Positions 49,556 through 59,028 of a stretch of DNA of 64,000 nt are shown in pieces. Both the position numbers and the translations under genes were made by a program. Every line of letters starts with the position of its first letter. The stretch's first letter is position 1. The notes under the pieces were generated by a model. It did not search any database. It was not told the DNA's origin and saw nothing but the letters and a program-made list of their open reading frames with translations. Origin of the DNA: Paenibacillus graminis (GTDB lineage: Bacteria; Bacillota; Bacilli; Paenibacillales; Paenibacillaceae); NCBI RefSeq assembly GCF_000758705.1, contig NZ_CP009287.1, positions 5,456,001-5,520,000 on the forward strand, in the 5' to 3' direction.

Positions 49556-50248
49556 TTACAGCTTTCCATATCCAAACAGGCTAAGAAACATATTAATGAA
49601 ATTATTTGCGATTTGCAGGGACCAGTCATTCAATGGCCCGATCGTATACGCGCTTAATCCGGGAATAAAGATAATAAGCAAAAAGATAAAGACCGTCCAC
49701 TGCTCATACTGCTGCAGCTTGCCGCGGATCGGCCGCGGTGCGATATCCTCTATAATCCGGTAGCCGTCCAGAGGCGGCAGGGGAATCAGATTAAACAAGA
49801 ACAAGAAGAAATTGAACGGAATGAACATGCCGAAGAACCAGTAAACGGCTCTTAACAATTGTTCATTTGCAATGGAATCCATTACGCCCGTTGCATAAAG
49901 TGCAGCATAGATCAGCGCACCGATAATACCGAGCAAAAAATTGCTGAGCGGTCCAGCTGCGGACACAATAACCCCCATCAACCGGGGCCGTCTGAAGTTG
50001 TCGCGGTTCACCGGAACCGGACGGGCCCAGCCGAATCCGGCAAGGAGCAGCAGGATAATACCGAACAGATCAAAGTGAACGGCCGGGTTCAGCGTCATGC
50101 GGCCAAGCAGTCTGGCTGTCGGATCGCCGAACTTATTGGCAAAGTATGCATGGGCGAACTCATGCACAGTAAATGCGATTACAATCGTAATCAGAAAAAA
50201 CGGAAGCTGCTGCAGGGGATATACTAGAATTCGATCAAGTGAATCCAT
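49556..50248 (-). CDS. Site-2 protease family membrane metalloprotease
   Basis: 230 residues, M50 family, YwhC/YydH-like rather than SpoIVFB. Zinc motif HEFAHAYFANKFGD (HExxH type, near residue 25) and C-terminal NLIPLPPLDGYRI with the Asp ligand. Five to six membrane segments. ATG 50248 follows GAAAGAGGT and is 2 nt from the prmA stop, so it is co-transcribed between prmA and rsmE; substrate unknown. Confidence 0.9.
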   Translation of the reverse strand: MDSLDRILVYPLQQLPFFLITIVIAFTVHEFAHAYFANKFGDPTARLLGRMTLNPAVHFDLFGIILLLLAGFGWARPVPVNRDNFRRPRLMGVIVSAAGPLSNFLLGIIGALIYAALYATGVMDSIANEQLLRAVYWFFGMFIPFNFFLFLFNLIPLPPLDGYRIIEDIAPRPIRGKLQQYEQWTVFIFLLIIFIPGLSAYTIGPLNDWSLQIANNFINMFLSLFGYGKL

Positions 50249-50250
50249 TT

Positions 50251-51312
50251 TTACCTCTTTCCGGCTGTAAACGCCACCCAATCTTCTTCACGGGATACTT
50301 CCATAATCTCAAAACCGGAAGACACCAGCGCTTTCGCCACGAGCTCTTCCTTATCCTTATAAATACCGGAGGTGATATAGATTCCGCCCGGCTGCAGGGC
50401 ACGGTAGACATCATCCGTGAACAGGACAATAATCTCCGCCAAAATATTGGCGACCACAATCTTCACCGGGAGGGTAACGCCATATCCCGATTCGCTTCCC
50501 GGACCGGCAGAAACTGCCCCGGGTTCCAGCGGATGGCTAGGCCTTGCCGAAGGCCACATCTCTCCGGCTGCCGTATCCAGCGCCCGTTCGCCGCCGCCCA
50601 GCAGCGACAGAAGATCGCTTTCCTTTACTGCAATTCTATCCTGCAGACGGTTTAGCGCCACATTCTCGCGCGCACTGTTCACTGCCACCGGGTCCAGATC
50701 CAGCGCAAGCACCGACTTGGCGCCCAGCAGAATTGCACCTACGGCAAGAATGCCGGAACCCGTACCAACGTCGATCACCTCTTCGCCGCCTTGGATATGC
50801 TGTTCCAGTGCACGCAGGCACAGCGCCGTCGTTGGATGGGTTCCGGTTCCGAAGGCCATTCCGGGATCAAGCTCAATAATCTTTTCAGCGGAGTCTGCGG
50901 GGGTGTATTCTTCCCAGGTCGGCTTAATCGTCAGCCTGTCCGATACACGCAGTGGCTTGAAATACTGCTTCCAGGCATGTGCCCAATCATCCTCATCCAC
51001 TGTTTTCCAGGAAATCAGCGCCTGGCCGGGGTCGATCCCGAACCCGCGCAACTCGGCAACTCTTGGAGCAAGTTCTTCTATAATATCGTCCATGGAGACA
51101 GTTTCGGCATAATAGCCTTTAATCACTGCTTCCCCTTCAGGGATATCATTGAGCGGTTCATCGTATAATTCACCGTAACGGGTGTCCCGTGTTTTGTTCA
51201 GCGTTCCCGATTCCTCAATGGAAACACCGCCTGCTCCGGCTTCATACAGCAGATTGGATATCATCTCCTGCGCTTCTTCTGTTGTATGTACCGTCAGTTC
51301 GTGCCATAACAT
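50251..51312 (-). CDS. prmA: Ribosomal protein L11 methyltransferase
   Basis: 353-residue trimethylase of L11. N-terminal substrate domain (MLWHELTVHTTEEAQEMISN), linker, then Rossmann domain with VIDVGTGSGILAVGAILLGA (motif I) and VANILAEII (motif IV). Longer than the usual ~312 because of a roughly 40-residue Ala/Gly/Pro-rich insertion (ERALDTAAGEMWPSARPSHP...) between motifs III and IV. ATG 51312 has AGGAGGA upstream within the extended motif CAAAACTTTTAGGAGGA. Confidence 0.94.
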   Translation of the reverse strand: MLWHELTVHTTEEAQEMISNLLYEAGAGGVSIEESGTLNKTRDTRYGELYDEPLNDIPEGEAVIKGYYAETVSMDDIIEELAPRVAELRGFGIDPGQALISWKTVDEDDWAHAWKQYFKPLRVSDRLTIKPTWEEYTPADSAEKIIELDPGMAFGTGTHPTTALCLRALEQHIQGGEEVIDVGTGSGILAVGAILLGAKSVLALDLDPVAVNSARENVALNRLQDRIAVKESDLLSLLGGGERALDTAAGEMWPSARPSHPLEPGAVSAGPGSESGYGVTLPVKIVVANILAEIIVLFTDDVYRALQPGGIYITSGIYKDKEELVAKALVSSGFEIMEVSREEDWVAFTAGKR

Positions 51313-51397
51313 GTGTGTGGGTCCTCCTAAAAGTTTTGTAACCATTGAACATTTAACAGTATACCATTTCTTCCCCGGGTAGCGCCAAAACTGCCCT

Positions 51398-51976
51398 TCA
51401 GATGTCCGAACCCCGCTTGCTGCTGTGGCAAAAGCAATCCGTCGTATGGTCATCCACCATGCCGGAGGCCTGCATAAACGCATAGCAAATGGTGGAGCCG
51501 ACAAACTTCATCCCTTTTTTCTTCAGCGCCTTGCTCATCTGGTCGGACTGAGGACTGGTAGCCGGAACCTCAGACCGTGCTGCCCATTTGTTAATCACCG
51601 GCTTTCCACCCGTAAAACTCCAGAGAACTTTTGCAAAGCCGCCCGCTTCCCGGCTAATCTCCTGAAACACCGCAGCATTTTGAATGACCGCTTGAATCTT
51701 CAGCCGGTTGCGGATAATTCCCGTGTCCTGCATTAAAGCTTCGATCTTCGCTTCGTCATACAGCACGATCTTTTCCGGATCAAATCCGTCGAATACTTCA
51801 CGGAAGTGCTCCCGTTTTTTCAATACCGTATACCAGCTCAGCCCGGCCTGCATGCCCTCCAGCATCATCAGCTCGAACAGCTTCCGGTCATCATACAGGG
51901 GTTTTCCCCATTCCTCATCATGATAAGCTATATACAGCGGGTCTTCATTGACCCAGCCACAGCGTGTGATCTGCAA
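51398..51976 (-). CDS. tag: DNA-3-methyladenine glycosylase I
   Basis: 192-residue base-excision enzyme removing 3-methyladenine. It begins RCGWVNEDPLYIAYHDEEWG with the zinc-binding cysteine and His, and has FELMMLEGMQAGLSW (HhH region) and KFVGSTICYAFMQASGMVDDH with the remaining zinc ligands near the C-terminus. The start is TTG 51976, correctly spaced from AAAGGAGAG; the in-frame extension to 52105 runs into the terminator of the next gene. Confidence 0.94.
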   Translation of the reverse strand: MQITRCGWVNEDPLYIAYHDEEWGKPLYDDRKLFELMMLEGMQAGLSWYTVLKKREHFREVFDGFDPEKIVLYDEAKIEALMQDTGIIRNRLKIQAVIQNAAVFQEISREAGGFAKVLWSFTGGKPVINKWAARSEVPATSPQSDQMSKALKKKGMKFVGSTICYAFMQASGMVDDHTTDCFCHSSKRGSDI

Positions 51977-52084
51977 AATTAAGTTCTCTCCTTTTTCAGC
52001 TATATGCCTCAGAATCAAATTAATCATACCATTTTCCTGTTCAAAAGCCTCCCTTACCCTACGTACGCAGCAGGGTTTCGTGGC

Positions 52085-52128
52085 AAAATAAAGAGGCGTC
52101 CGCACCCGCCTAGGGTTCTGGACACCTC
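52085..52128 (-). terminator. Terminator of the sigma fragment-DUF4179 unit
   Basis: GGAGGTGTCC and GGACGCCTC (minus strand) pair across an 18-nt loop, followed by TTTATTTT. Confidence 0.65.
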
Positions 52129-52177
52129 CAACCTGCTAAAAAACAGTTTCTTCTTTATCCTAATCATCACTTAGAAT

Positions 52178-53842
52178 TTAAGGCTGCAGCTGCACCCGCG
52201 TCTCTTTGCCGGGGTCGTCGGTCGTGTAAAAGTACATATATATCGATGCTTCTGTGTCTGAGAAGTCCTTATAGACATCAATGGCTTTATTGTTCCCGTC
52301 CCCGCTGAAATTGGAGGTTACGGGTTTACCAGGCAGATTTTTATAATTTTCGCCCAAATGAGTCTGGTTGATCCCCCCGAAATGAGGATCATCACTGCCC
52401 GTTTCGATGTACAGATCTTTTCCCTGCATGTAATACGTCCATTTCACAGGATAACCGCCAACATCGCGGATCAAGGTCTGCTTCTCGGTAGAGATATTCG
52501 TTAAAAGTGTCGGAGTTTTATCTTCGGTATGAATGGTGACTTTATATTTTCCGACAAAAGTAATCGGTGTGCTCTCATCGATCACCAATCCCGCAGGACG
52601 CTCAAAACGGAGATTAAGCAGCCCGGAGTCCTCCTTGGAATACCCAAAGTATCTCCCCTCAAGGGTCTTGCCGCTCACCTCTAAAGAATATTTTTCATAT
52701 GGCAGCTGCCGTCTGAAGCTTTTGCCCTCAGTTCTTATGGAGAGACGGACTTGCGTGGGAGTAACCGACAATTTCTCAATGGTGTTATCGGTGTCGCCCG
52801 TCTCCAGCGGAAGCTGCAGTGCCTGGATATGCGTTCCGCTCTCCATCTGCTTTTTGCTTAATTTCAGTTCAAAAGACCAGGGTCCGGCAATGTTCCGCTC
52901 CTGCTTAGTGTACTCCAGCTTGAAGGTGGTCTGCCCTGCAGTGATATCGCCTGTTTTAAAATACTGCTTCATCTTGTATTCCCCATGGTCTCCCGGTTCG
53001 CCGAAGGTGCCGCCAGACAGATCCGCCACACGGGTTGTGCCGTTGTAGGCGACAAGCTGCGGGAATATCCCTTCCTTGTTCCTAGGATCGTCGAACGTGA
53101 CGGCTGAAGAGAGCAGCAGCTTATCTTTGCTTTGGGCGAAGGGCTGGATTTCTATCTTGTGCATCCCCTCTCTGCCTATCGGAAAGCTCTGCGACTTCAT
53201 GGATTCAACGTCCAACGGAATCTCCAGATCCTGCACGCTTACGGCCTTTACTGCATCTGCAGCCAAGGTTATCTGCTCTGTGTCCTGCCCGGGCACCCAA
53301 TCACTCTCAAAATAGCCGTTATACCGTTTATTCTCCTCATCCCACTGCTCGTAATTATACTCCCCTTCCTTAGAACGCTCCTTCGCCCCCTGTAAGGTCA
53401 TCCCCTTTACACTCCAAAAATCAGTGTCCGTATGTGCTCCGACATCCAGACTGTAGAGAATAACTGTGCGGTTCTCATCCACAATCGCTGTACGGAGAGT
53501 GAGCGTCACCCCGTCCCTGGTGATGGATTGACCCAGCTGCTGGCCAAGGTTCTGGTCCAATGCCGTCTGTATTCCCTCGTTGCTGCTTAGAAGATTGCCC
53601 CAGTTATAATGAACCGCCGCATATACAGGAACCGCAGCCACTAACACACTAAGCGAAGCCGCTGCAGCAATTTTACTCCAGTTCCTTGTCCGGCGGGAGC
53701 CCGCAGGTGCGCTGCTGCCCCGGAGCCCGGAAGAGTTGCGCTCTGCTTGTTCAATCCGTGTCCACATTTCCTCGAAATCGGGATATTTGACAGCCTGATC
53801 TTCATTTAATTGATGCTTGAGTGCATGCTCCAGCTTGTTCAT
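52178..53842 (-). CDS. DUF4179 domain-containing membrane protein (anti-sigma-like)
   Basis: 554 residues. Cytoplasmic N-terminus of about 55 residues (EDQAVKYPDFEEMWTRIEQAE), one membrane segment (KIAAAASLSVLVAAVPVYAAV), then a large extracytoplasmic region with the DUF4179 domain (NWGNLLSSNEGIQTALDQNLG; TRDGVTLTLRTAIVDENRTVI). Such genes usually pair with an ECF sigma factor and are treated as anti-sigma or sensor proteins. Here the sigma gene overlapping it by 41 nt has lost its N-terminal half. ATG 53842 follows GGAAAGGAGAAC. Confidence 0.88.
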   Translation of the reverse strand: MNKLEHALKHQLNEDQAVKYPDFEEMWTRIEQAERNSSGLRGSSAPAGSRRTRNWSKIAAAASLSVLVAAVPVYAAVHYNWGNLLSSNEGIQTALDQNLGQQLGQSITRDGVTLTLRTAIVDENRTVILYSLDVGAHTDTDFWSVKGMTLQGAKERSKEGEYNYEQWDEENKRYNGYFESDWVPGQDTEQITLAADAVKAVSVQDLEIPLDVESMKSQSFPIGREGMHKIEIQPFAQSKDKLLLSSAVTFDDPRNKEGIFPQLVAYNGTTRVADLSGGTFGEPGDHGEYKMKQYFKTGDITAGQTTFKLEYTKQERNIAGPWSFELKLSKKQMESGTHIQALQLPLETGDTDNTIEKLSVTPTQVRLSIRTEGKSFRRQLPYEKYSLEVSGKTLEGRYFGYSKEDSGLLNLRFERPAGLVIDESTPITFVGKYKVTIHTEDKTPTLLTNISTEKQTLIRDVGGYPVKWTYYMQGKDLYIETGSDDPHFGGINQTHLGENYKNLPGKPVTSNFSGDGNNKAIDVYKDFSDTEASIYMYFYTTDDPGKETRVQLQP

Positions 53843-54050
53843 AGTGTTCTCCTTTCCATTCCTGTTCCGGGATTCCAGTTTCCAACAGCACTTTCTTCAT
53901 CAGCTTCAGACCCTTATGCAGCCTTGATTTGGTCGTTCCGAGCGGAATGGACAGGGCCTCAGACACTTCATTCAGACTGAAGTCGTGCAGGTATCTTAAG
54001 GTCAGCACCGCCCGGATCTTCACAGGGAGCAATTCCCGGTTGCTCTCCAA
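53802..54050 (-). pseudogene. ECF sigma factor reduced to region 4
   Basis: 82 residues from TTG 54050. RAVLTLRYLHDFSLNEVSEALSI and GTTKSRLHKGLKLMKKVLLE match sigma region 4 (helix-turn-helix). The region 2 domain of about 90 residues that binds core polymerase and the -10 box is absent. The frame closes upstream, and the MCP terminator lies only 77 nt away. A ribosome binding site (AAGGAG) precedes the TTG, so a short protein may still be made. Either a 5' deletion remnant or a stand-alone DNA-binding region 4. Confidence 0.75.
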
Positions 54051-54126
54051 TTTATACGCTCTCCTTTCCTGTCTTATCTGCCTATGTATTCAACAAACAA
54101 GCTTGGAAAAAGGTTCATTTCCTGCT

Positions 54127-54178
54127 TAAAAAAAAAGCAGCACAGCCTCCTCTATAATAAAAGGGCCTGCGCTGCGTA
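54127..54178 (-). terminator. Terminator of the chemoreceptor gene
   Basis: GCAGCGCAGGCCC and GGAGGCTGTGCTGC pair on the minus strand and are followed by nine Ts. Confidence 0.85.
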
Positions 54179-54208
54179 TGTACGATCGTTAGCTGCTTGA
54201 AGGCAAAA

Positions 54209-55120
54209 TCAGATGATGCTCAACACTTCGCGCGCCTGGTTGTCCAGCTCCTGCGCAGAGGTCGAGATCCCGGTAAACTCCTGCAGGGCGACTTCAATCT
54301 GCCGCTGGCCTTCCTCCACCGTGTCCTGAACCTGATCCATTCCTGTGGACATTCTGCCAATTTCCTCAGTGATCCCCTTGACACTCTCCCGGACCTCAGC
54401 GATGGAATCCTGCACCATGGCCGACAGCTTTCGGACCTCCTTGGCTACCACATCAAATCCCCGGCCGAATTCTCCGGCGTGAGCCGCTTCAATTGCCGCA
54501 TTCAGCGCCAGGAGATGAGTCTGTGAGGCAATATCGCGTATCGTTTGCACCACGCCTTGAATATCCCCGGCTTTCGTCTGCAGATTGGACAGTGTCAGGA
54601 TGTTCTCACTGGAGACGCCGGCAATTTTGTCAATGCTCAGCAGCAGCTCCCGGCTCCGCTCAATGCCCTGTTCCGCGCGCTGACTGAGACTGTCGGCCAT
54701 CTCCTGCATCCGTTCCACCAGATTGCTCATATTGGTTTGTCTATTGGTAATATTGGTAGCGACCTTCGTCACACCAATGATCTGCTTGTCCGCCTCATCA
54801 TAAATAGGCATATAAGTAGCTTCCAGCCAAACCGAACCGCCCTCCGAGTCCATCCGCTCAATTTTATCCTGAAAGCTCTTGCCGGTAAGCAGATCCTGCC
54901 AGAAGATTTCATAGTCCGGACTGTTCACAAATGCGGGGAAACAGAAATCCCGATGCTGCATCCCGTACATATCCTCCGATCTGTATTTCATGGTACTGGC
55001 GAACACCTCATTGACATAAGCCACTCTGCGGTCAAGTGTGAAGCGGATCAGGGCGATATTTTTCTCCAAGGCTTTAACAACGAGGGCATCTGTAACTTCC
55101 TGGGCTAATCCATTGTCCAT
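54209..55120 (-). CDS. Soluble PAS-domain methyl-accepting chemotaxis protein
   Basis: 303 residues without membrane segments. An N-terminal PAS domain (FTLDRRVAYVNEVFASTMKY...MYGMQHRDFCFP) includes its PAC end (DEADKQIIGVTKVATNIT). It is followed by the cytoplasmic signalling hairpin with LLALNAAIEAAHAGEFGRGFD, the CheA/CheW-contact tip. Probably senses an intracellular redox or small-molecule signal. Start ATG 55120. No other chemotaxis gene is nearby. Confidence 0.92.
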   Translation of the reverse strand: MDNGLAQEVTDALVVKALEKNIALIRFTLDRRVAYVNEVFASTMKYRSEDMYGMQHRDFCFPAFVNSPDYEIFWQDLLTGKSFQDKIERMDSEGGSVWLEATYMPIYDEADKQIIGVTKVATNITNRQTNMSNLVERMQEMADSLSQRAEQGIERSRELLLSIDKIAGVSSENILTLSNLQTKAGDIQGVVQTIRDIASQTHLLALNAAIEAAHAGEFGRGFDVVAKEVRKLSAMVQDSIAEVRESVKGITEEIGRMSTGMDQVQDTVEEGQRQIEVALQEFTGISTSAQELDNQAREVLSII

Positions 55121-55437
55121 CTGTGATTTCTCCCCGTAAACTCAATTTTAAATAGCTGCGGTTCGCCTGTTATCATTATCAGGCTATATTCCATATTAAC
55201 GGTAAATTCGACCGATTGGATTACAAAAGTGACGAATATTCCCGAACCAAGCTCCTGGATGCATGTATTAAGAAAGTCTATTGCCAAGATGATACGGCCA
55301 GGATGAGCCTTAGTGGCGCGATCAGCCGTAAATTTTGTCTTGTAATGTCGAAATTTGTTTAGAGTTTGTTTAGAGCCATCTGATAAGGTAATTAAACTTA
55401 CAATTTAATTTATTTCTACTACTGAGGAGGAAGCTTT
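55121..55437 (+). promoter_or_regulatory. Intergenic region with tandem 11-bp repeat upstream of the SLH gene
   Basis: 317 bases without a convincing gene. TTTGTTTAGAG occurs twice head to tail at 55354-55364 and 55365-55375, about 65 bp before the SLH start. One helical turn per repeat is the spacing used by dimeric OmpR-type regulators. GAGGAGG at 55424-55430 is the SLH ribosome binding site. Confidence 0.5.
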
Positions 55438-57903
55438 TTGAACAAACAACAGATCGTAAGTTCTTTGCTGGCCATCACGCTTTTGGCGGCCCCTCTGGCA
55501 TCGCCAAAGGCGAATGCCGCAGCCCTGTTCTCTGATATTAACAACTCCTATGCAAAGGAAGCCATATTGGAGTTGCTCGATAAAGGCATCATCAGCGGAA
55601 TAGGGGACAACAGGTTTGATCCCTCAGGCCAGCTTAAACGGCAGGATTTTGCAATTATTCTCGCAAAAACGCTGAGTCTCGATACCACAACTATACCTTC
55701 CGTTCCCACATTCAGCGATGTGCCTAAGAGCAGTTATGCCTATAATGCTGTAGAGGCTGTCTATCAGGCCGGATGGATTAATGGTTTGGGAAATGGCCGG
55801 TTCGCCGCCGGCAGCCCACTGTCCAGACAAGATATGATCGTAATTTTTGTAAGGGCTCTGGGTATTGAAGCTTCCGACAAAAGCTCCTTCCTGCCGTTTG
55901 CCGACAGCGCAAAAATCGCCGATTATGCCAAGGCTTCGGTTGCAGCCGCACTAGAATATGGCCTCATCCAGGGAGAGGGCGGCAATTTATTCAACCCGGC
56001 CTCAAATGCGGACCGCCAGAGTGTAGCCTTGGTTGCCTCCAAGTTCATCAAGGTCAAAGAGGCTGCCGCAGCACCTGCTTCCCAGGCTACGCCTACTGTG
56101 ACTGCAACACCAGCTGTTACATCGTCACCACAGCCAACCGCCACTCCTTTGACGGTCTACACGTCTGTTTATTATCCGGAGCAGACCGCCGCTCCTTCGC
56201 CGGAGCCAACGGCTGCCCCTACACCGGAGCCGACGCCTGTTCCTACACCGGAGCCGACACCTGTTCCTACACCGGAGCCGACGCCTGTCCCTACACCGGA
56301 GCCGACGCCTGTTCCTACACCGGAGCCGACACCTGTTCCTACACCGGAGCCGACGCCTGTCCCTACACCGGAGCCGACGCCTGTTCCTACACCGGAGCCG
56401 ACACCTGTTCCTACACCGGAGCCGACACCGGATACAACAGCGCCTGATGTCGATGCAGCAAAATTCGCGGCTGTTGACAACTACAACGGAACCTTGGATC
56501 AGCTATATGGAGTTGAATCTGCCGTGAGTGAAGAAGGAGCGGTGGTCCAAGCCTATCCATGGAAAGATATTAACGAGAATGGATGGGCCGACAAAGATGA
56601 ACTTAGTACAGCCATTCCACTGGGCGCTAGCCTTGCTGACGGTTCTGTGACCGCTGCGGACATCGGTGATTTTTCAGCCGGAAACTATACTGTCGTAATT
56701 ACCGCTACTGATTCAGCGGGGAATGAATCTCCCAAGGATGCGGCACATGCTTTCAGCTTTTCATTGACCAAAAATGAAGTGCCTGACGTAACCGCTCCTG
56801 AAGTGGATGTGCTCAAGTTTACGGCTGTCGATAATTATAACGGGACGCAGGACCAGCTTACCGGTGCCGCTTCCGCAATTAGTGAACAAGACGCAGCCGT
56901 TCAAGTCTACAGATGGAATGACATGAATGAGAACAGCCAGGTTGATGAGGGTGAATTGGGTGCTGCCCTTTCTGTGGGCACAAGCGCTGAAGACGGTTCC
57001 GTGGCCGCTGGGAACATCGGTGACCTTCCGGCCGGCAATTATCATTTTGTGATTACTGCCACGGATGCATCCGGGAACGAATCAGCGAAGGATGTTGAAC
57101 ATGCCGTCAGCTTTTCATTTATCAAAAATGAAGCTCCTGACTTAACCGCCCCTGAAGTGGATGTGCTCAAGTTTACGGCCGTTGATAATTATAACGGGAC
57201 GCAGGACCAGCTTACCGGTGCCGCTTCCGCAATTAGTGAACAAGACGCAGCCGTTCAAGTCTACAGATGGAATGACGTGAATGAAAACAGCCAGGTTGAT
57301 GAGGGTGAATTGGGGGATGCCCTTTCTGTGGGCACAAGCGCTGAAGACGGTTCCGTGGCCGCTGGGAACATCGGTGACCTTCCGGCCGGCAATTATCATT
57401 TTGTGATTACTGCCACGGATGCATCCGGGAACGAATCAGCGAAGGATGTTGAACATGCCATAGAAATCATACTGCAAAAATCGACAGCTCCAACCCTGCC
57501 TTCCCTCTTATACGGATTTGACGGGGCTGGCAGCAAAACGAAGTATTTTACACCCGGAAGCACAGCACCTACGGTCCGTTTCGATTTTTTCAGCAGTGAA
57601 AAATTCACCAATGCGATTATAGAAGTTACCTTGGAGGGGCTGACCTTCAGCACCAATGACTACTATAGCATCAGCGGCTGGGTTCATCCGACTGCAGGTC
57701 AGATCAGCAATGGCGGGCACACACTCACTTTCACGGGTAACGCATCGGCGACGTCGGATATTGCCTTCCAGCTTCAAAACAAGAACATTCCCGCTGCTGG
57801 AACTTACAAGATTAAATACAGAGCGGATGCTGACGGGACAGGAACTGCCAGAGTATTCTCGGAAGAGCAGTACATTACCCTGATTTCTGGTTATCCGAAT
57901 TGA
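55438..57903 (+). CDS. Surface protein: three SLH domains, Pro-Thr-Glu stalk, three repeat domains
   Basis: 821 residues from TTG 55438. Signal peptide ([17 protein letters not shown]...ANA). Three S-layer homology domains (about 30-85, 90-145, 150-205) that bind pyruvylated wall polymer. A stalk of nine PTPEPTPV octapeptides (about 262-331). Three 118-residue EF-hand-like/Ig-like units each starting PDVDxx[19 protein letters not shown] and containing a calcium-loop-like DxNExxxxDExEL segment; units 2 and 3 are almost identical. A unique C-terminal domain of about 140 residues follows. Likely displayed on the cell surface; function unknown. Confidence 0.9.
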   Translation: MNKQQIVSSLLAITLLAAPLASPKANAAALFSDINNSYAKEAILELLDKGIISGIGDNRFDPSGQLKRQDFAIILAKTLSLDTTTIPSVPTFSDVPKSSYAYNAVEAVYQAGWINGLGNGRFAAGSPLSRQDMIVIFVRALGIEASDKSSFLPFADSAKIADYAKASVAAALEYGLIQGEGGNLFNPASNADRQSVALVASKFIKVKEAAAAPASQATPTVTATPAVTSSPQPTATPLTVYTSVYYPEQTAAPSPEPTAAPTPEPTPVPTPEPTPVPTPEPTPVPTPEPTPVPTPEPTPVPTPEPTPVPTPEPTPVPTPEPTPVPTPEPTPDTTAPDVDAAKFAAVDNYNGTLDQLYGVESAVSEEGAVVQAYPWKDINENGWADKDELSTAIPLGASLADGSVTAADIGDFSAGNYTVVITATDSAGNESPKDAAHAFSFSLTKNEVPDVTAPEVDVLKFTAVDNYNGTQDQLTGAASAISEQDAAVQVYRWNDMNENSQVDEGELGAALSVGTSAEDGSVAAGNIGDLPAGNYHFVITATDASGNESAKDVEHAVSFSFIKNEAPDLTAPEVDVLKFTAVDNYNGTQDQLTGAASAISEQDAAVQVYRWNDVNENSQVDEGELGDALSVGTSAEDGSVAAGNIGDLPAGNYHFVITATDASGNESAKDVEHAIEIILQKSTAPTLPSLLYGFDGAGSKTKYFTPGSTAPTVRFDFFSSEKFTNAIIEVTLEGLTFSTNDYYSISGWVHPTAGQISNGGHTLTFTGNASATSDIAFQLQNKNIPAAGTYKIKYRADADGTGTARVFSEEQYITLISGYPN
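56221..56430 (+). repeat. 24-bp coding repeats with 72-bp higher-order period
   Basis: Nine copies of ACACCGGAGCCG plus a variable half encode PTPEPTPV. The variable halves cycle ACGCCTGTTCCT, ACACCTGTTCCT, ACGCCTGTCCCT in order, so the array grew by copying blocks of three. Confidence 0.9.
56443..57475 (+). repeat. Three tandem 354-bp coding repeats in the SLH gene
   Basis: Units begin at 56443, 56797 and 57151. Units 2 and 3 differ at only a few bases (for example ATGAATGAG/GTGAATGAA), showing a recent duplication. Unit 1 is clearly diverged. Confidence 0.9.
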
Positions 57904-57935
57904 TTACAGCTCCAAGGCTCCAATCGTAAAGAAAA

Positions 57936-57990
57936 ACAAAAAGCCGGGGGATGTTCCGCAGACCTGTACATAGGGTCTGGGATTCCCCCG
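57936..57990 (-). terminator. Second terminator, minus strand
   Basis: Minus strand CGGGGGAAT...CAGACCC / GGTCTG...ATCCCCCGG, then TTTTTGTTTTTC. It follows the bidirectional terminator and would stop read-through from the DUF2935 gene. Confidence 0.7.
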
Positions 57991-57995
57991 TTCAC

Positions 57996-58031
57996 CCCAA
58001 AAACCGCCAGTGCATCACCGGCGGTTTTTGG
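57996..58031 (+). terminator. Bidirectional terminator between the SLH and DUF2935 genes
   Basis: CCAAAAACCGCC and GGCGGTTTTTGG are perfect arms around AGTGCATCACC. On the plus strand TTTTTGGGCTTTT follows; on the minus strand TTTTTGGGG. Confidence 0.85.
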
Positions 58032-58054
58032 GCTTTTCGCCTGGAGTTTCTATT

Positions 58055-58903
58055 CTAATAAAGGATTTCGCGCTTGTTCACTTTTACGCCGGATAAGGAT
58101 TGGTCGAACATATCGAGGATGAAGAGAAACCGCTCAGCTTCACGGAATACATGGTCCGCAAGCAAAGGATGGATAATGCTTTTTATCCGGCATTCTTCGA
58201 TTAAGTCCCGTGCGGTTTTCTTGAAATCACGCAATGATTTTACAGACACCCGGTTTTCGTCTACGAATTGGCTGAGGAGCGGAACTGTCTGGGATTGAGG
58301 GCGCATGTGGCTCAAATCCACCGCCTGGAACACCAGCTTATCAAAATCATTGCTGAATTCCCGCGCTTGATCGACTAATTTCCGTTCCGACGGGTCAAGC
58401 AAATGACCTATAAATTTGGCATGATCGGCCATGATCTTCAGGAAAAATACATTCTCGTCAATAATGGCATCAGGCAGCGGTTCGAGTGTTCCTGAGTTGA
58501 GTTCCTCCAAGCGGTTACGGAAATAATTAGCCTCCCGGCTCACATGGTCTACCAGCAAAGGGAAGTTGGTTTGTCCCGGAAGCTTGCATTGCAATATAAG
58601 GCCGAGCACCTTTCTTTTGAATGCCCAAATATTAGTAGCCGCAATCCGAACCTCTGTGTTAAAAGCCTGAATGATGTGAGGGTCAGTTTCGGGCTGAAAT
58701 TCATAGGCTCTTCTCTCGATTTCCTCAAAAACAGCGTAAAACTGGTTAGCTTCATTCTTCAGCTGCGTATCCTCAGCTCTAAACCCCAGACCCAAAAATA
58801 ATGAATGTTCCTTCATGATCCTGGACCAAAAGCGTATTTCATCTAGCGACCGGGCAACAAATTCATCCAAGTCCAATCCCTCCCTTGCGTAAATGGAATT
58901 CAT
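58055..58903 (-). CDS. DUF2935 domain-containing protein
   Basis: 282-residue, mostly helical cytosolic protein with two copies of the DUF2935 four-helix bundle. Repeat 1: LDEIRFWSRIMKEHSLFLGLGF; repeat 2: IIDENVFFLKIMADHAKFIGHLL. Each copy has E/H residues in ExxFWxxIMxEHxxF that could bind metal, as in ferritin-like bundles. Function unknown. Convergent with the SLH gene. Confidence 0.88.
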   Translation of the reverse strand: MNSIYAREGLDLDEFVARSLDEIRFWSRIMKEHSLFLGLGFRAEDTQLKNEANQFYAVFEEIERRAYEFQPETDPHIIQAFNTEVRIAATNIWAFKRKVLGLILQCKLPGQTNFPLLVDHVSREANYFRNRLEELNSGTLEPLPDAIIDENVFFLKIMADHAKFIGHLLDPSERKLVDQAREFSNDFDKLVFQAVDLSHMRPQSQTVPLLSQFVDENRVSVKSLRDFKKTARDLIEECRIKSIIHPLLADHVFREAERFLFILDMFDQSLSGVKVNKREILY

Positions 58904-59028
58904 CTACAGCTAAGCATATGGAGTTTTATTGTCCCCTATGATCATTGCCCAGCAATTATTGCTGAATGGATTCCAGCACAAACAGACCGCCTTGCAGCGG
59001 CCCTAATATATTCCTCTCAATAAATTCT

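Noticed and set aside
55105..55287. 60-residue minus-strand ORF upstream of the chemoreceptor
   Set aside because: It has a TTG start without a ribosome binding site, overlaps the MCP start and has no recognisable family.
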